Source: Planctomycetota bacterium (lineage in GTDB: Bacteria > Planctomycetota > Planctomycetia > Pirellulales > Pirellulaceae). From it: a DNA stretch of 64,000 nucleotides. Where the stretch lies: contig VGZA01000006.1 of the NCBI GenBank assembly GCA_016872775.1, positions 1 through 64,000 on the forward strand. The letters run 5' to 3'. Positions 54,344 through 63,469 of the stretch are shown here, in pieces (positions within the stretch are counted from its first letter, which is position 1; every line of letters begins with the position of its first letter). The position numbers and the translations under genes are program-made. The notes under the pieces are model-generated. The model was not told where the DNA came from and did no database searches. It was given only the letters and a program-made list of their open reading frames with translations.

Positions 54344-55777
54344 ATGTCCCTTACTCGGCGAGATTTTCTTCAATCGATCGGCGGCGGCTTCGGCGCCGTG
54401 GCACTTGCGGGATTGCTTGGACAATCGGGTTGGTTGACGCAATTGGACGCGGCCGAAGTTTCTCCGCGCGCTGATACTCTGGCGCCACGACAAGGCCACT
54501 TTCCGGCGAAGGCGAAGGCCATTATTCAGCTCTGCCAGAATGGTGGCCCGTCGCAGATGGATTTATTTGATCATAAACCGGAGCTCTCCAAGCGCAACGG
54601 GCAGCCGCACCCCGAGCAAGTCGAAACCTTTCAACTGGGCAACAAGAATGTTTTGATGGGGACGCCTTTTCAGTTTTCGAGACATGGACAGAGCGGGATG
54701 GAGTTCTCGGAACTGATTCCGCATCTCGGTTCAGTCGCCGACGATTTATGCCTCATCCGCTCGATGTACACGGAGAACAACAACCATCCTTTCGCGTTGA
54801 ACATGCTGCAGACGGGGAAGACGTTTGCTGGCCGCCCGGCGATGGGTTCATGGATCGGGTACGCGCTGGGAACCGAGAACGGCGATCTTCCCAGCTACAT
54901 CGTGTTGCGCGATCCGGCTGGCTACAATACGTCGGGCAAGATGGTCTGGTCCAGCGGCTGGCTTCCCGCGGTCTATCAGGGGACGGAGTTCAGTTCCAGC
55001 GGGACTCCGGTGCTGCATCTTGATCCCGCCCGACCGGTCTCCAAAGAATCGCGGGCCCGCGCGCGCCGCTTCCTGCAGGAGCTCAACGCGACGCACCTCG
55101 ACAATCATCCGCGTGAATCGGAACTGGAGGCCCGCATCCAGAATTTTGAACTGGCGGCCCGCATGCAGTTGAGCGCTTCCCAGGTGCTCGACCTGTCCCA
55201 GGAGACCGAGGCGACTCGCAAGCTGTACGGTCTCGACAACCCGGCGACCGCGGGGTATGCCACGCGTTGTTTGATGGCGAGGCGGCTGGTCGAATCGGGC
55301 GTACGGTTCGTGCAAGTCTTCCCGCCGCTCGATCCTTCCTTCCAGCCTTGGGACAACCACGGGAACTTAAAGAAAGACCTGCGCAAGATCTGCGGATATG
55401 TCGACCAGCCGAGCGCCGCGCTGATCACCGATTTGAAGCAGCGCGGGCTGCTCGACGATGTGATCGTAATGTGGACCGGTGAATTTGGACGGTTACCGAT
55501 CACGGAAGGGACCGACGGACGCGATCACAATCGGCATGCCTTCAGCACCTTGATGGCCGGTGGTGGATTCAAGGCGGGACACATTCACGGAGCGACCGAC
55601 GAATTCGGCTACAAGTCCGAGGAGCAACGGGTCAGTGTTCCCGACCTGCACGCGACGATTCTGAACCAGTTGGGTATCGACCATCGCCGGCTCACTTATC
55701 ATCATAATGGAAGGCCGGAACGTCTGACCGACCCCGATGTGACTGGGGCCAGGGTGGTTGAGGAACTTTTGGCATGA
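54344..55777 (+). CDS. DUF1501 domain protein, first of the tandem array (Tat-exported)
   Basis: The 477-residue protein starts with a Tat motif (SLTRRDFLQSIGGGFGAVAL). Family landmarks are IIQLCQNGGPSQMDLFDHKP, ELIPHLGSVADDLCLIRSMY, ARRLVESGVRFVQVFPP, DDVIVMWTGEFGRLPITEG, GRDHNRHAFSTLMAGGGFK and VPDLHATILNQLGIDHRRLT. It overlaps the following PSD1 gene by 4 bases (ATGA), so the two are translationally coupled. The family is related to sulfatase-like phosphatase folds; activity unproven. Unlike the 12-17 kb pair, here the DUF1501 gene comes first. Confidence 0.92.
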   Translation: MSLTRRDFLQSIGGGFGAVALAGLLGQSGWLTQLDAAEVSPRADTLAPRQGHFPAKAKAIIQLCQNGGPSQMDLFDHKPELSKRNGQPHPEQVETFQLGNKNVLMGTPFQFSRHGQSGMEFSELIPHLGSVADDLCLIRSMYTENNNHPFALNMLQTGKTFAGRPAMGSWIGYALGTENGDLPSYIVLRDPAGYNTSGKMVWSSGWLPAVYQGTEFSSSGTPVLHLDPARPVSKESRARARRFLQELNATHLDNHPRESELEARIQNFELAARMQLSASQVLDLSQETEATRKLYGLDNPATAGYATRCLMARRLVESGVRFVQVFPPLDPSFQPWDNHGNLKKDLRKICGYVDQPSAALITDLKQRGLLDDVIVMWTGEFGRLPITEGTDGRDHNRHAFSTLMAGGGFKAGHIHGATDEFGYKSEEQRVSVPDLHATILNQLGIDHRRLTYHHNGRPERLTDPDVTGARVVEELLA

Positions 55778-58700
55778 CGGAATCCGAACGGAATTCGATC
55801 GTTCAACTGCCATTCGACCAGGGAACCTTTGGAATCCCCGGGTACGCTCAGCTTCGCGGTCGCATTCCACTCGTTTTTCTGTTGACGGCATTGATGGTGA
55901 CCGCGGGTTTCGCGCGCGCGGAGGAGCAGGCGGAGTTTTTTCATGGCAAGGTCGAGCCGATTCTCCGGCGACACTGCTATGAATGCCACTCGCATGCGGC
56001 GAACCATATGGAGAATGGTCTTGCCCTCGACTGGAAGAGCGGCTGGGTCGCCGGCGGTGACCGCGGTCCGGCGATCGTTCCGGGCAAGCCCGAGCAGAGT
56101 CTTTTGATTCGCGCGGTGGGACATGGCGATCCCGATCTAAAGATGCCGGAAAAGAAGCTCGATGCCGCGGAGATCGATCTACTCGTCGAATGGGTGCGGC
56201 GAGGCGCTTTCGATGACCGTGTCGTCTCGCCCAGGTCCAAAGACGCGGAGATCTGGTGGTCGCTGAAACTTCTTGCCGCTCCTCCGATACCGGCCAGCCA
56301 GCCGTCGGCGGCGAATAACGGACCGCATCCGGTCGACGCCTTCGTGCAATCACGGCTTGCCGCGATCGGACTTTCGCCGTCTCCGGCGGCTTCCCCGCGC
56401 GATCTGATTCGTCGCATCCACTTCGATCTCGTGGGACTGCCACCGTCGCCCAAGGAGGTCGCGCAATTCGAGGCGGATCCCAGCGAGGTCGCGTATCGGA
56501 AGATCGTGGAATCGTTGCTCGCGTCTCCGCGCTACGGCGAGCGATGGGCGCGGCACTGGTTTGACACAATCCACTTCGCGGACTCGCACGGATATGAACA
56601 CGACGTGGGACGCGATCATGCCTGGCCGTATCGTGATTACGTGATCGACGCGCTGAACTCGGACCGACCCTGGCCGACGTTCATTCGGCAGCAACTGGCG
56701 GTCGACCACTTCGAGCCGGAATCGGGCCACTTGATTCCCGCCTTGGGGTTCCTTGGCGCGGGCACTTTCGATTTCAGCACCTATTCGACCGGTCCTGTCA
56801 CCTTCGACTACCTTGACCGCGATGACATGTTGACCCAGACGATGGCGACGTTCGTCAGCACGACCGCGAATTGTGCCCGTTGTCATGCTCACAAATTCGA
56901 TCCGATAACTCAGGAGGACTACTACGCGCTTCAAGCGGTCTTCTCGGGCGTACTCAAGGGCGACATCCAATATGACTCGGACGCCCGCACTGCCGCCGAA
57001 CGTCACCGCCTGAACTTGTTGCTCGACGCATCTAAGCGCAGCGACGCCACCGTTCTGCAATCGGAATTCAGTCAAGGACTTGTCGCGAAATGGCTGAGCC
57101 TTCGCGGCGAAGGGGCGGACTGGAAACCGGTCGATATGCGATCGTTCATTTCGACCGAGGGAGCCAAATTGACCCGCGAGGCCGATGACAGCATTCTCGC
57201 CAGTGGACCCGCGCCGCAGACGGATACCTATGTGCTGACGCTGACGAGTCCCCTGCCCCGCATCACCGCTCTGCGGCTCGATCTGTTTCCGCACGATTCG
57301 TTGCCGATGAAAGGACCGGGCCGCTGCAACAACGGGAATCTGCACCTGTCCGAGGTGGTGTTGACGGCTTTTCCGCCAGGAGAGAAGGCAGGCAATCCTG
57401 TTCCGATCTCGCGGGCGTCCGCCGACTTTAACCAGGAAGGGTGGGCAGTCGACCGCGCGCTGGACGGTGACCCCAAAACGGCCTGGGGCATTCACCCCGC
57501 CGTCGGGCAGCCGCATCACGCCGTCTTCGAGCTGGCCCAACCGCTTGACATGCCGGCGGGCACCTCGTTGACGGTAACGCTCAAGCAATTGCACGGCGGA
57601 TCTCACCTGATCGGAGCGTTTCGGCTGTCGGTCACGGATCGCCCCGTGGCGCAGGCAGTCGCACTGCCGCGGGAAGTGGAGGAGGCGCTGAATGTCGCCC
57701 TGCCGCAACGGACCGCCACCCAGAGTCAAACCATCGCGGGTTACGTGGTCCGACTGGCCGTCGAGTCCGAGCTGGCTCGACTGCCACAGCCAGCAAGCGT
57801 GTACGCGGTGGCGCGTTCGGTGAAGATTCCAACGGGAAACGGTAACTCGCAGCCGGCGAGCATCGCTGCTCCGAAGGTCGTCAACCTGCTGCAGCGCGGC
57901 GACATCAGCAAGCCGCGGGCGGAAGTACCTCCGGGCGCGCTCTCCGTGTTGACGCATCGGCCATCGCGATTCACCGACATCGCTCCGCAAAACGAACCCG
58001 CCCGGCGGGCAGCACTTGCCGACTGGATTGCGCATCCGGACAACGTACTGACCTGGCGCAGCGTGGTCAATCGCGTCTGGCACTATCATTTCGGTCGCGG
58101 GTTGTGCGATACGCCCAGCGACTTTGGCCGGATGGGCGGCGTACCTTCCCATCCCGAATTGATCGACTGGCTCGCCGTCTGGTTTCGCGACGATGCTGGA
58201 GGCTCACTAAAAAAACTGCACCATTTGATCGTCACCAGCCATGCCTATCGACAGTCATCCGACACACGCAACGAAGCAGCCGCGATCGATTCCGACAATC
58301 GCCTGCTGTGGCGGCAGAACCGTCTGCGGCTCGATGCGGACGCCTACCGCGATTTTGTCTTGGCGGTGTCGGGGCGAATCGACTTCACGATGGCCGGTCC
58401 GGCGATCCAGCATTTCCAGCAATCGCCGGGAGCTCAACTGACACCCAAACTTGATTACGCGGTGTACGACTGGGCGTCGCCCGGCTCCAATCGCCGCAGT
58501 ATTTATCGCTATGTCTGGCGGGGGATTCCCGATCCCTTGATGTCGGCGCTTGACTTTCCCGACCTCGGCCTCCTCGCGCCGACTCGCAGTAACTCCATTT
58601 CTCCGCTGCAGGCGCTCGCGCTGTTCAACAACAATTTCGTGTTGTTCCACAGTCAGGCGATGGCGCGGCAGATTGGTGAACAAACGACCGACATCGATCA

Positions 58701-58848
58701 ACAGATCGTCGAGGCCTTGCAGCGTGCTTTCCAACGGATGCCATCGGCGGTGGAGCAGGAGCAGTTTCGGTCCTACGTACGGCAACACGGCCTAGCCGCG
58801 CTCTGTCGACTGCTGCCGAATTCAAGCGAGTTTCTGTTTGTCCCCTGA
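55774..58848 (+). CDS. PSD1 protein: cytochrome (PSCyt1)-DUF1549-DUF1553
   Basis: The start overlaps the DUF1501 stop. A long n-region is followed by the signal core (IPLVFLLTALMVTAGFARA). The cytochrome domain has CYECH (Cys68, Cys71, His72) and a candidate axial Met in DLKMPEKKLDAAEI. DUF1549 follows (PHPVDAFVQSRLAAIGLSPS, DLVGLPPSPKEV, ARHWFDTIHFADSHGYEHDV) with a second NCARCHAHKFDP motif. A beta-sandwich-like middle region (RITALRLDLFPHDSLP, GPGRCNNGNLHLSEVVLTAF) replaces the LamG domain of the 13.7-kb homologue. DUF1553 is C-terminal (VLTWRSVVNRVWHYHFGRGL, PSHPELIDWLAVWF, SISPLQALALFNNNFVLFHS). Envelope haem protein, function unknown. Confidence 0.93.
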   Translation: MTESERNSIVQLPFDQGTFGIPGYAQLRGRIPLVFLLTALMVTAGFARAEEQAEFFHGKVEPILRRHCYECHSHAANHMENGLALDWKSGWVAGGDRGPAIVPGKPEQSLLIRAVGHGDPDLKMPEKKLDAAEIDLLVEWVRRGAFDDRVVSPRSKDAEIWWSLKLLAAPPIPASQPSAANNGPHPVDAFVQSRLAAIGLSPSPAASPRDLIRRIHFDLVGLPPSPKEVAQFEADPSEVAYRKIVESLLASPRYGERWARHWFDTIHFADSHGYEHDVGRDHAWPYRDYVIDALNSDRPWPTFIRQQLAVDHFEPESGHLIPALGFLGAGTFDFSTYSTGPVTFDYLDRDDMLTQTMATFVSTTANCARCHAHKFDPITQEDYYALQAVFSGVLKGDIQYDSDARTAAERHRLNLLLDASKRSDATVLQSEFSQGLVAKWLSLRGEGADWKPVDMRSFISTEGAKLTREADDSILASGPAPQTDTYVLTLTSPLPRITALRLDLFPHDSLPMKGPGRCNNGNLHLSEVVLTAFPPGEKAGNPVPISRASADFNQEGWAVDRALDGDPKTAWGIHPAVGQPHHAVFELAQPLDMPAGTSLTVTLKQLHGGSHLIGAFRLSVTDRPVAQAVALPREVEEALNVALPQRTATQSQTIAGYVVRLAVESELARLPQPASVYAVARSVKIPTGNGNSQPASIAAPKVVNLLQRGDISKPRAEVPPGALSVLTHRPSRFTDIAPQNEPARRAALADWIAHPDNVLTWRSVVNRVWHYHFGRGLCDTPSDFGRMGGVPSHPELIDWLAVWFRDDAGGSLKKLHHLIVTSHAYRQSSDTRNEAAAIDSDNRLLWRQNRLRLDADAYRDFVLAVSGRIDFTMAGPAIQHFQQSPGAQLTPKLDYAVYDWASPGSNRRSIYRYVWRGIPDPLMSALDFPDLGLLAPTRSNSISPLQALALFNNNFVLFHSQAMARQIGEQTTDIDQQIVEALQRAFQRMPSAVEQEQFRSYVRQHGLAALCRLLPNSSEFLFVP

Positions 58849-58866
58849 TTGTCCTGGAGAATTCGC

Positions 58867-60300
58867 ATGCAGGACTCGATTTCGACGCGACGGCAGCTGC
58901 TGTTACAGAGCGGCGGTGGATTCGCACTGCTCGCGCTTAGCCAACTGCTGGAACGCGATTCGACCGTGCGAGGCGCGGAGGGAAGTCAGTACGCAAGGGG
59001 CTTTCCTGTCCAGCATCACCCGCCCCGAGTGAAGCGGATCATCCAGCTGTTCATGACAGGCGGCGCTAGTCCGATGGACACCTATGATTATAAACCCGAG
59101 CTGGAGCGGCTGCATGGACAAATGCTGGGGCCGAAGGAGAAGCCCGAGGGATTTACATCTCCGGCCGGCGCGATCATGAAGAGTCCGTTTTCGTTTGCGC
59201 AGCATGGCCAATCGGGGCGCTGGGTGAGCAGCGTTTTCCCGGAACAGGCGAAGCTCGTCGACGAGATGGCGTTCCTGATGGCGATGACCACCAAGACCAA
59301 CGTGCACGGCCCCGGCACTTACATGATGAACAGTGGGTTCCTGTTGCCAGGGTTTCCTTGCATGGGCGCTTGGATTTCGTATGCGATGGGGAATCTGACC
59401 GACGATCTGCCGACGTTTGTGGTGCTGCCCGATTCGCGTGGCCTTCCCTACAATCAGAAAGGCTGTTTCAGTTCGGGGTTCCTGCCACCCGTGCATGAGG
59501 GAATCGTGATCGATGCCACGGCGAAGCCGCCGATCCCCGATCTCTTTCCCTCCGACCGTTTCGCTTTCGCCAGCCGATCCGCCGATCATGACGGACTCGA
59601 ACTGCTGGCGCGAATCAACCAACAATATGCCGAAGCGCATCGCGGCGATGATCGACTCGATGCACGCATCGCCAGCTACGAACTTGCGGCCAAGATGCAG
59701 CTTTCCGCGCCGCCCGCGTTCGACCTGTCGCAGGAATCGGAGCTTACCCATTCCAGCTACGGGCTGGCTCAACCGGAAACGGCTGATTTCGGGCGACGCT
59801 GCCTGCTGGCGCGTCGATTAATCGAGCGTGGAGTCCGTTTTGTCCAGGTCTGGAGCGGGCCGCAGGGCGCCGTCAACAACTGGGATAACCATGGCAACAT
59901 CGAGAAGGAACTGCCGCCGATGGCCGTCAGTGTTGACCGACCGATCGCCGCGCTGCTGCGCGACTTGAAGGCACGGGGACTCGATCAGGACACTTTGGTG
60001 ATCTGGTCGACGGAGTTTGGCCGCACGCCGTTCGCACAGGGGAGCGTGGGCCGCGATCACAATGGCGGTTCGTTTGTGACTTGGCTTTGGGGCGCGGGGA
60101 TTAAGCCAGGCGTAGCACACGGCCAGAGCGACGACTGGGGTTATCAGGCGGTCGAAAACAAGACTTGGTGCTACGACTTGCATGCGACCGTGCTGCACCT
60201 GCTGGGAATCGATCACACGCAGCTTTCCGTGCGGCAAGATGGAATTGACCGACGCCTCACCGACGTGCACGGGCACGTCGTGAAGGAGATCCTGGCGTGA
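58867..60300 (+). CDS. DUF1501 domain protein, second of the tandem array (Tat-exported)
   Basis: The ATG at 58867 has GGAG 8 bases upstream. A Tat-like motif (STRRQLLLQSGGGFALLALS) is followed by the DUF1501 landmarks IIQLFMTGGASPMDTYDYKP, KLVDEMAFLMAMTTKTNVHG, ARRLIERGVRFVQVWSGPQ, LVIWSTEFGRTPFAQGS, GRDHNGGSFVTWLWGAGIKP and CYDLHATVLHLLGIDHTQLS. It is 18 bases after the preceding PSD1 gene and overlaps the next by a GTGA. It is closer to the third-copy style than to the first (shorter, different N-terminus), so the array arose by old duplications, not recent ones. Confidence 0.92.
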   Translation: MQDSISTRRQLLLQSGGGFALLALSQLLERDSTVRGAEGSQYARGFPVQHHPPRVKRIIQLFMTGGASPMDTYDYKPELERLHGQMLGPKEKPEGFTSPAGAIMKSPFSFAQHGQSGRWVSSVFPEQAKLVDEMAFLMAMTTKTNVHGPGTYMMNSGFLLPGFPCMGAWISYAMGNLTDDLPTFVVLPDSRGLPYNQKGCFSSGFLPPVHEGIVIDATAKPPIPDLFPSDRFAFASRSADHDGLELLARINQQYAEAHRGDDRLDARIASYELAAKMQLSAPPAFDLSQESELTHSSYGLAQPETADFGRRCLLARRLIERGVRFVQVWSGPQGAVNNWDNHGNIEKELPPMAVSVDRPIAALLRDLKARGLDQDTLVIWSTEFGRTPFAQGSVGRDHNGGSFVTWLWGAGIKPGVAHGQSDDWGYQAVENKTWCYDLHATVLHLLGIDHTQLSVRQDGIDRRLTDVHGHVVKEILA

Positions 60301-63209
60301 AAGATAGGCTACCGCAACTGTTGATTCCGCTGGCCCTGCTCGGCGGTTTGTCTTGGCTCTCTTCAGCGATGGTTGAGGCGGATGAGTTTTCCGCCCGGCA
60401 ATTGGAACAATTTGAAAAGCAGATTCGACCGCTGTTGTTGGAACAATGCGCCAAGTGCCATGGACGCGACAAGCAAGAAGGCGGATTGAGTCTGTCGACG
60501 CGCGAGTCGCTGTTGAAGGGAGGCGATTCCGGACCGGCGTTGGTGCCGGGCAAGCCGGCAGAAAGCCTTTTGATCAAGGCGGTTGACTATCTGGACGAAC
60601 CTAAGATGCCGCCAACCGGCAAACTGCCGCCCGAAAAAATCGCTCTGCTGCGCCAATGGATCGAATCCGGCGCTGCATGGCCGCAAAACTCGTCACTTGG
60701 CGGCGGGGAGCAATCGCCGGGAGACTTTCGAGTCACCGAAAAACAGAAACAATGGTGGGCGTTTCAACCGATTCAGGACCCGGCGGTTCCCGCTGTCAGG
60801 AACGTCGACTGGCCACGCAATGAGCTCGACCGTTTCATTCTCGGCAAGCTGGAATCGGCGGGACTGTCGCCGGCCCCCGCCGCGGACCGCATCGCCTGGT
60901 TGCGGCGGGTGACCTACGACTTGACCGGACTGCCTCCGACTCCGGAAGAAGTTGACGCGTTTGTGTCCGACCGAACGGAACGGGCCGCTGAGGCCGTGGT
61001 CGAACGACTTCTGAATTCGCAGGCCTATGGGCAGCACTGGGCGCGGCACTGGCTCGACGTCGTGCGGTATGCCGACTATCACGACTTCAATCCAAAACTA
61101 CGGGTGGCCAGCTGCGAAATTACCGAAGCCTGGCGGTATCGCGACTGGGTTGTCGACGCTTTCAACCGCGACCTGCCGTTCGATCAGTTCATCGTCCATC
61201 AGATCGCCGGTGATCGGCTTCCCAGTCCCTCGGGCGAGGAAATCTACCCGGACGGCTTGATCGCTACGACATTTCTCTCGAACGGCGTCTGGGATCGCGG
61301 CGATGCCGACAAGGAGAAAATCGTCAGCGACATGGCCGACGACAATATCGCTGTCATTGGTAAAGCGTTCCTGGGCCTGACACTCGAATGCGCCCGTTGC
61401 CACGATCATAAATTCGATCCGATCGCCACGGAAGACTATTACGGCCTGGCAGGGATCTTCTACAGTTCACATATCCTCAAGGAACTTGGCACCAAGGGTG
61501 GCGAATACAACGTCAACCGTGTCCCGCTGATCGGGCCAACGGCGCTGGCAAAGCGAGCCGAGCAGGAAAAGCGGCTTGCCGATATCAACGCGGCGCTGGC
61601 GGAACAGGATCGACTGCACCGGCTGCAGGAATTGACCGCCGGGGGCAGCCCGCTTGTTCCTTCCGCTGTCAAGAGCGAAGCAGGAGCAGTGGCGATGGTC
61701 GGCGATGACGCTGCGATCCTGTTCAGTGGGAACCTAGCTAAGGACACATATCTCCTCGAGGCTGTAGTCCCCGATTCGATTCGAGTTCGATATCTGCGGC
61801 TGGAAGCGTTGCCCGACGCGGTGCTGCCTGCCGGCGGTCCCGGGCGCGCCGACGATGGGAACTTTGTCGTCAGCCGATTCAGCGCCTCGTTTGTTCCGCC
61901 TGACGGCAAGACCGAATCGACACCGATCAAGTTCGTCGCCGCGCAAGCCGACTTTGAGCAGGCGAACTTTGCCGCCAAGAGCAGTTTGGACGACGACCCG
62001 AAGGATGGTTGGGCCGTGTCGCCGCAAATCGGAAAGCCGCATGTGGCGGTTTTCGAGATTGCGTCGGATACCGCCATCCCCGCCGGCTCTCGCTTGATCG
62101 TGTCGATTGAACAGCGACACGCCGACAAGCACGCACTGGGCAAGCTGCGATTGTCGGTCGCGGAGACGCTGCCGACATCCGCGCCGCCGGACACGCCGCA
62201 GCGACGAGACCTCATCGCGAATCGCGACAGACTGCAGCAGGAATTATCCGTCCCTGTGCCGCTCGCCATGGCGGTGACCGATGGAGGAACACCGGGCGGC
62301 CTGTTCCCCGGAATCCAGGATGTTCCGATCCATATCCGCGGCAGTTATGCGCGGCTTGGTCCGGTGGTGCCGCGGCGATTGCCGCAATTCCTGGCCGGTG
62401 AAAATCAAACCGCGATCGCACGTGGCAGTGGTCGGCCGGAGTTGGCGGCATGGGTGGCCTCGCCACATAACCCGCTGACGGCGCGGGTGATCGTCAACCG
62501 CGTCTGGCACTGGCACTTCGGCGAAGGGCTCGTGCGCACCCCCAGCAACTTCGGGATGCTGTCGGAGCCACCATCACACCCCGAACTGCTCGACTGGTTG
62601 ACGACCCGTTTCATCGAGGACGGCTGGTCGTTGAAAAAGCTTCATCAGCGTATCGTCAGCTCGGCGACATACCGGCAGTCCAGTCGAGTTTCGCAACAGG
62701 CATTCGACGTTGATCCCGAAAACAAGTTGATCGGTCGATTTGCGCCGCGGCGGCTTGAAGCGGAAGCGATTCGGGACACGATCCTGCTGGCGAATGGTCA
62801 GCTCGATCCCGCGTGCGGCGGCCCGGCTGGCGATGATTTTACGATTCGCCGCCGCTCGCTCTACGTCCAGACCGCTCGCTGGCAGCGGGACAGCTACGCC
62901 AATCTGTTCGACGCGGCGAATCCCGACGCGTCGACGGAAAGGCGTGTGACGAGCACGGTCGCGCCGCAGGCACTCTTGCTGCTGAATCATCCCTGGGTAC
63001 ATGAGCAGGCGCGGCACTTCGCAGAACGATTGGAACGCGATGTTCCGCAGAACGACGCGGAACGAATCGGTCGCGCCTATCAGTTGCTCTTCGGTCGCCG
63101 CCCAAACGACGTGGAACTGGCCATCGCGCAAGCGGTCGTCGCGAGTGGTGGATGGCATGATCTCGCGCATGTCCTGCTCTGCAGTAACGAACTGATTTAC
63201 ATCGATTGA
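60297..63209 (+). CDS. PSD1 protein: cytochrome (PSCyt1)-DUF1549-DUF1553
   Basis: The GTG start overlaps the DUF1501 stop (GTGA). A signal peptide (QLLIPLALLGGLSWLSSAMV) is followed by a cytochrome domain with CAKCH (Cys51, Cys54, His55), the block GGDSGPALVPGKPAESLLIK and a candidate axial Met in DEPKMPPTGKLPPEKI. DUF1549 contains LRRVTYDLTGLPPTPEEVDA and a second ECARCHDHKFDPI motif. A beta-rich middle (VRYLRLEALPDAVLPAGGPG) precedes DUF1553 (PLTARVIVNRVWHWHFGEGL, VRTPSNFGMLSEPPSHPELL, VAPQALLLLNHPWVHEQ). It is probably exported, haem-loaded and paired with DUF1501 proteins. The operon likely ends here, since two REP-like units follow. Confidence 0.93.
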   Translation: MKDRLPQLLIPLALLGGLSWLSSAMVEADEFSARQLEQFEKQIRPLLLEQCAKCHGRDKQEGGLSLSTRESLLKGGDSGPALVPGKPAESLLIKAVDYLDEPKMPPTGKLPPEKIALLRQWIESGAAWPQNSSLGGGEQSPGDFRVTEKQKQWWAFQPIQDPAVPAVRNVDWPRNELDRFILGKLESAGLSPAPAADRIAWLRRVTYDLTGLPPTPEEVDAFVSDRTERAAEAVVERLLNSQAYGQHWARHWLDVVRYADYHDFNPKLRVASCEITEAWRYRDWVVDAFNRDLPFDQFIVHQIAGDRLPSPSGEEIYPDGLIATTFLSNGVWDRGDADKEKIVSDMADDNIAVIGKAFLGLTLECARCHDHKFDPIATEDYYGLAGIFYSSHILKELGTKGGEYNVNRVPLIGPTALAKRAEQEKRLADINAALAEQDRLHRLQELTAGGSPLVPSAVKSEAGAVAMVGDDAAILFSGNLAKDTYLLEAVVPDSIRVRYLRLEALPDAVLPAGGPGRADDGNFVVSRFSASFVPPDGKTESTPIKFVAAQADFEQANFAAKSSLDDDPKDGWAVSPQIGKPHVAVFEIASDTAIPAGSRLIVSIEQRHADKHALGKLRLSVAETLPTSAPPDTPQRRDLIANRDRLQQELSVPVPLAMAVTDGGTPGGLFPGIQDVPIHIRGSYARLGPVVPRRLPQFLAGENQTAIARGSGRPELAAWVASPHNPLTARVIVNRVWHWHFGEGLVRTPSNFGMLSEPPSHPELLDWLTTRFIEDGWSLKKLHQRIVSSATYRQSSRVSQQAFDVDPENKLIGRFAPRRLEAEAIRDTILLANGQLDPACGGPAGDDFTIRRRSLYVQTARWQRDSYANLFDAANPDASTERRVTSTVAPQALLLLNHPWVHEQARHFAERLERDVPQNDAERIGRAYQLLFGRRPNDVELAIAQAVVASGGWHDLAHVLLCSNELIYID

Positions 63210-63223
63210 CTCTGCGGTTCAAC

Positions 63224-63440
63224 GTAGGATGGGCCTCCTGGCCCGTCCGGAACTGTGAATCGACGTCGAGAAAAAGGAGCACGCATGCGCGGTCCAGCGT
63301 GAGAGACGGGTCAGGAGACCCGTCCTACAATACGTCAAGCGTTCATCGTAGGATGGGGCCCGTCCGGAAGTGTGAATCGACGAGAAAAAGTGCTCGCCTT
63401 GGCGAACCAGCGTGAGAGACGGGTCGGAGACCCGTCCTAC
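63224..63440. repeat. Two tandem REP-like units with GTAGGAYGGG terminal inverted repeats
   Basis: Unit A (63224-63328) and unit B (63348-63440) both begin GTAGGATGGG and end CCCGTCCTAC. Both share internal strings TGTGAATCGACG, GAGAAAAAG and CCAGCGTGAGAGACGGGTC. Unit B is shorter by about 12 bases. They fill the gap between the fourth and fifth genes of the array. Confidence 0.85.
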
Positions 63441-63469
63441 GCGCGAATAGGCTAACGAGAGGAAAGTTG

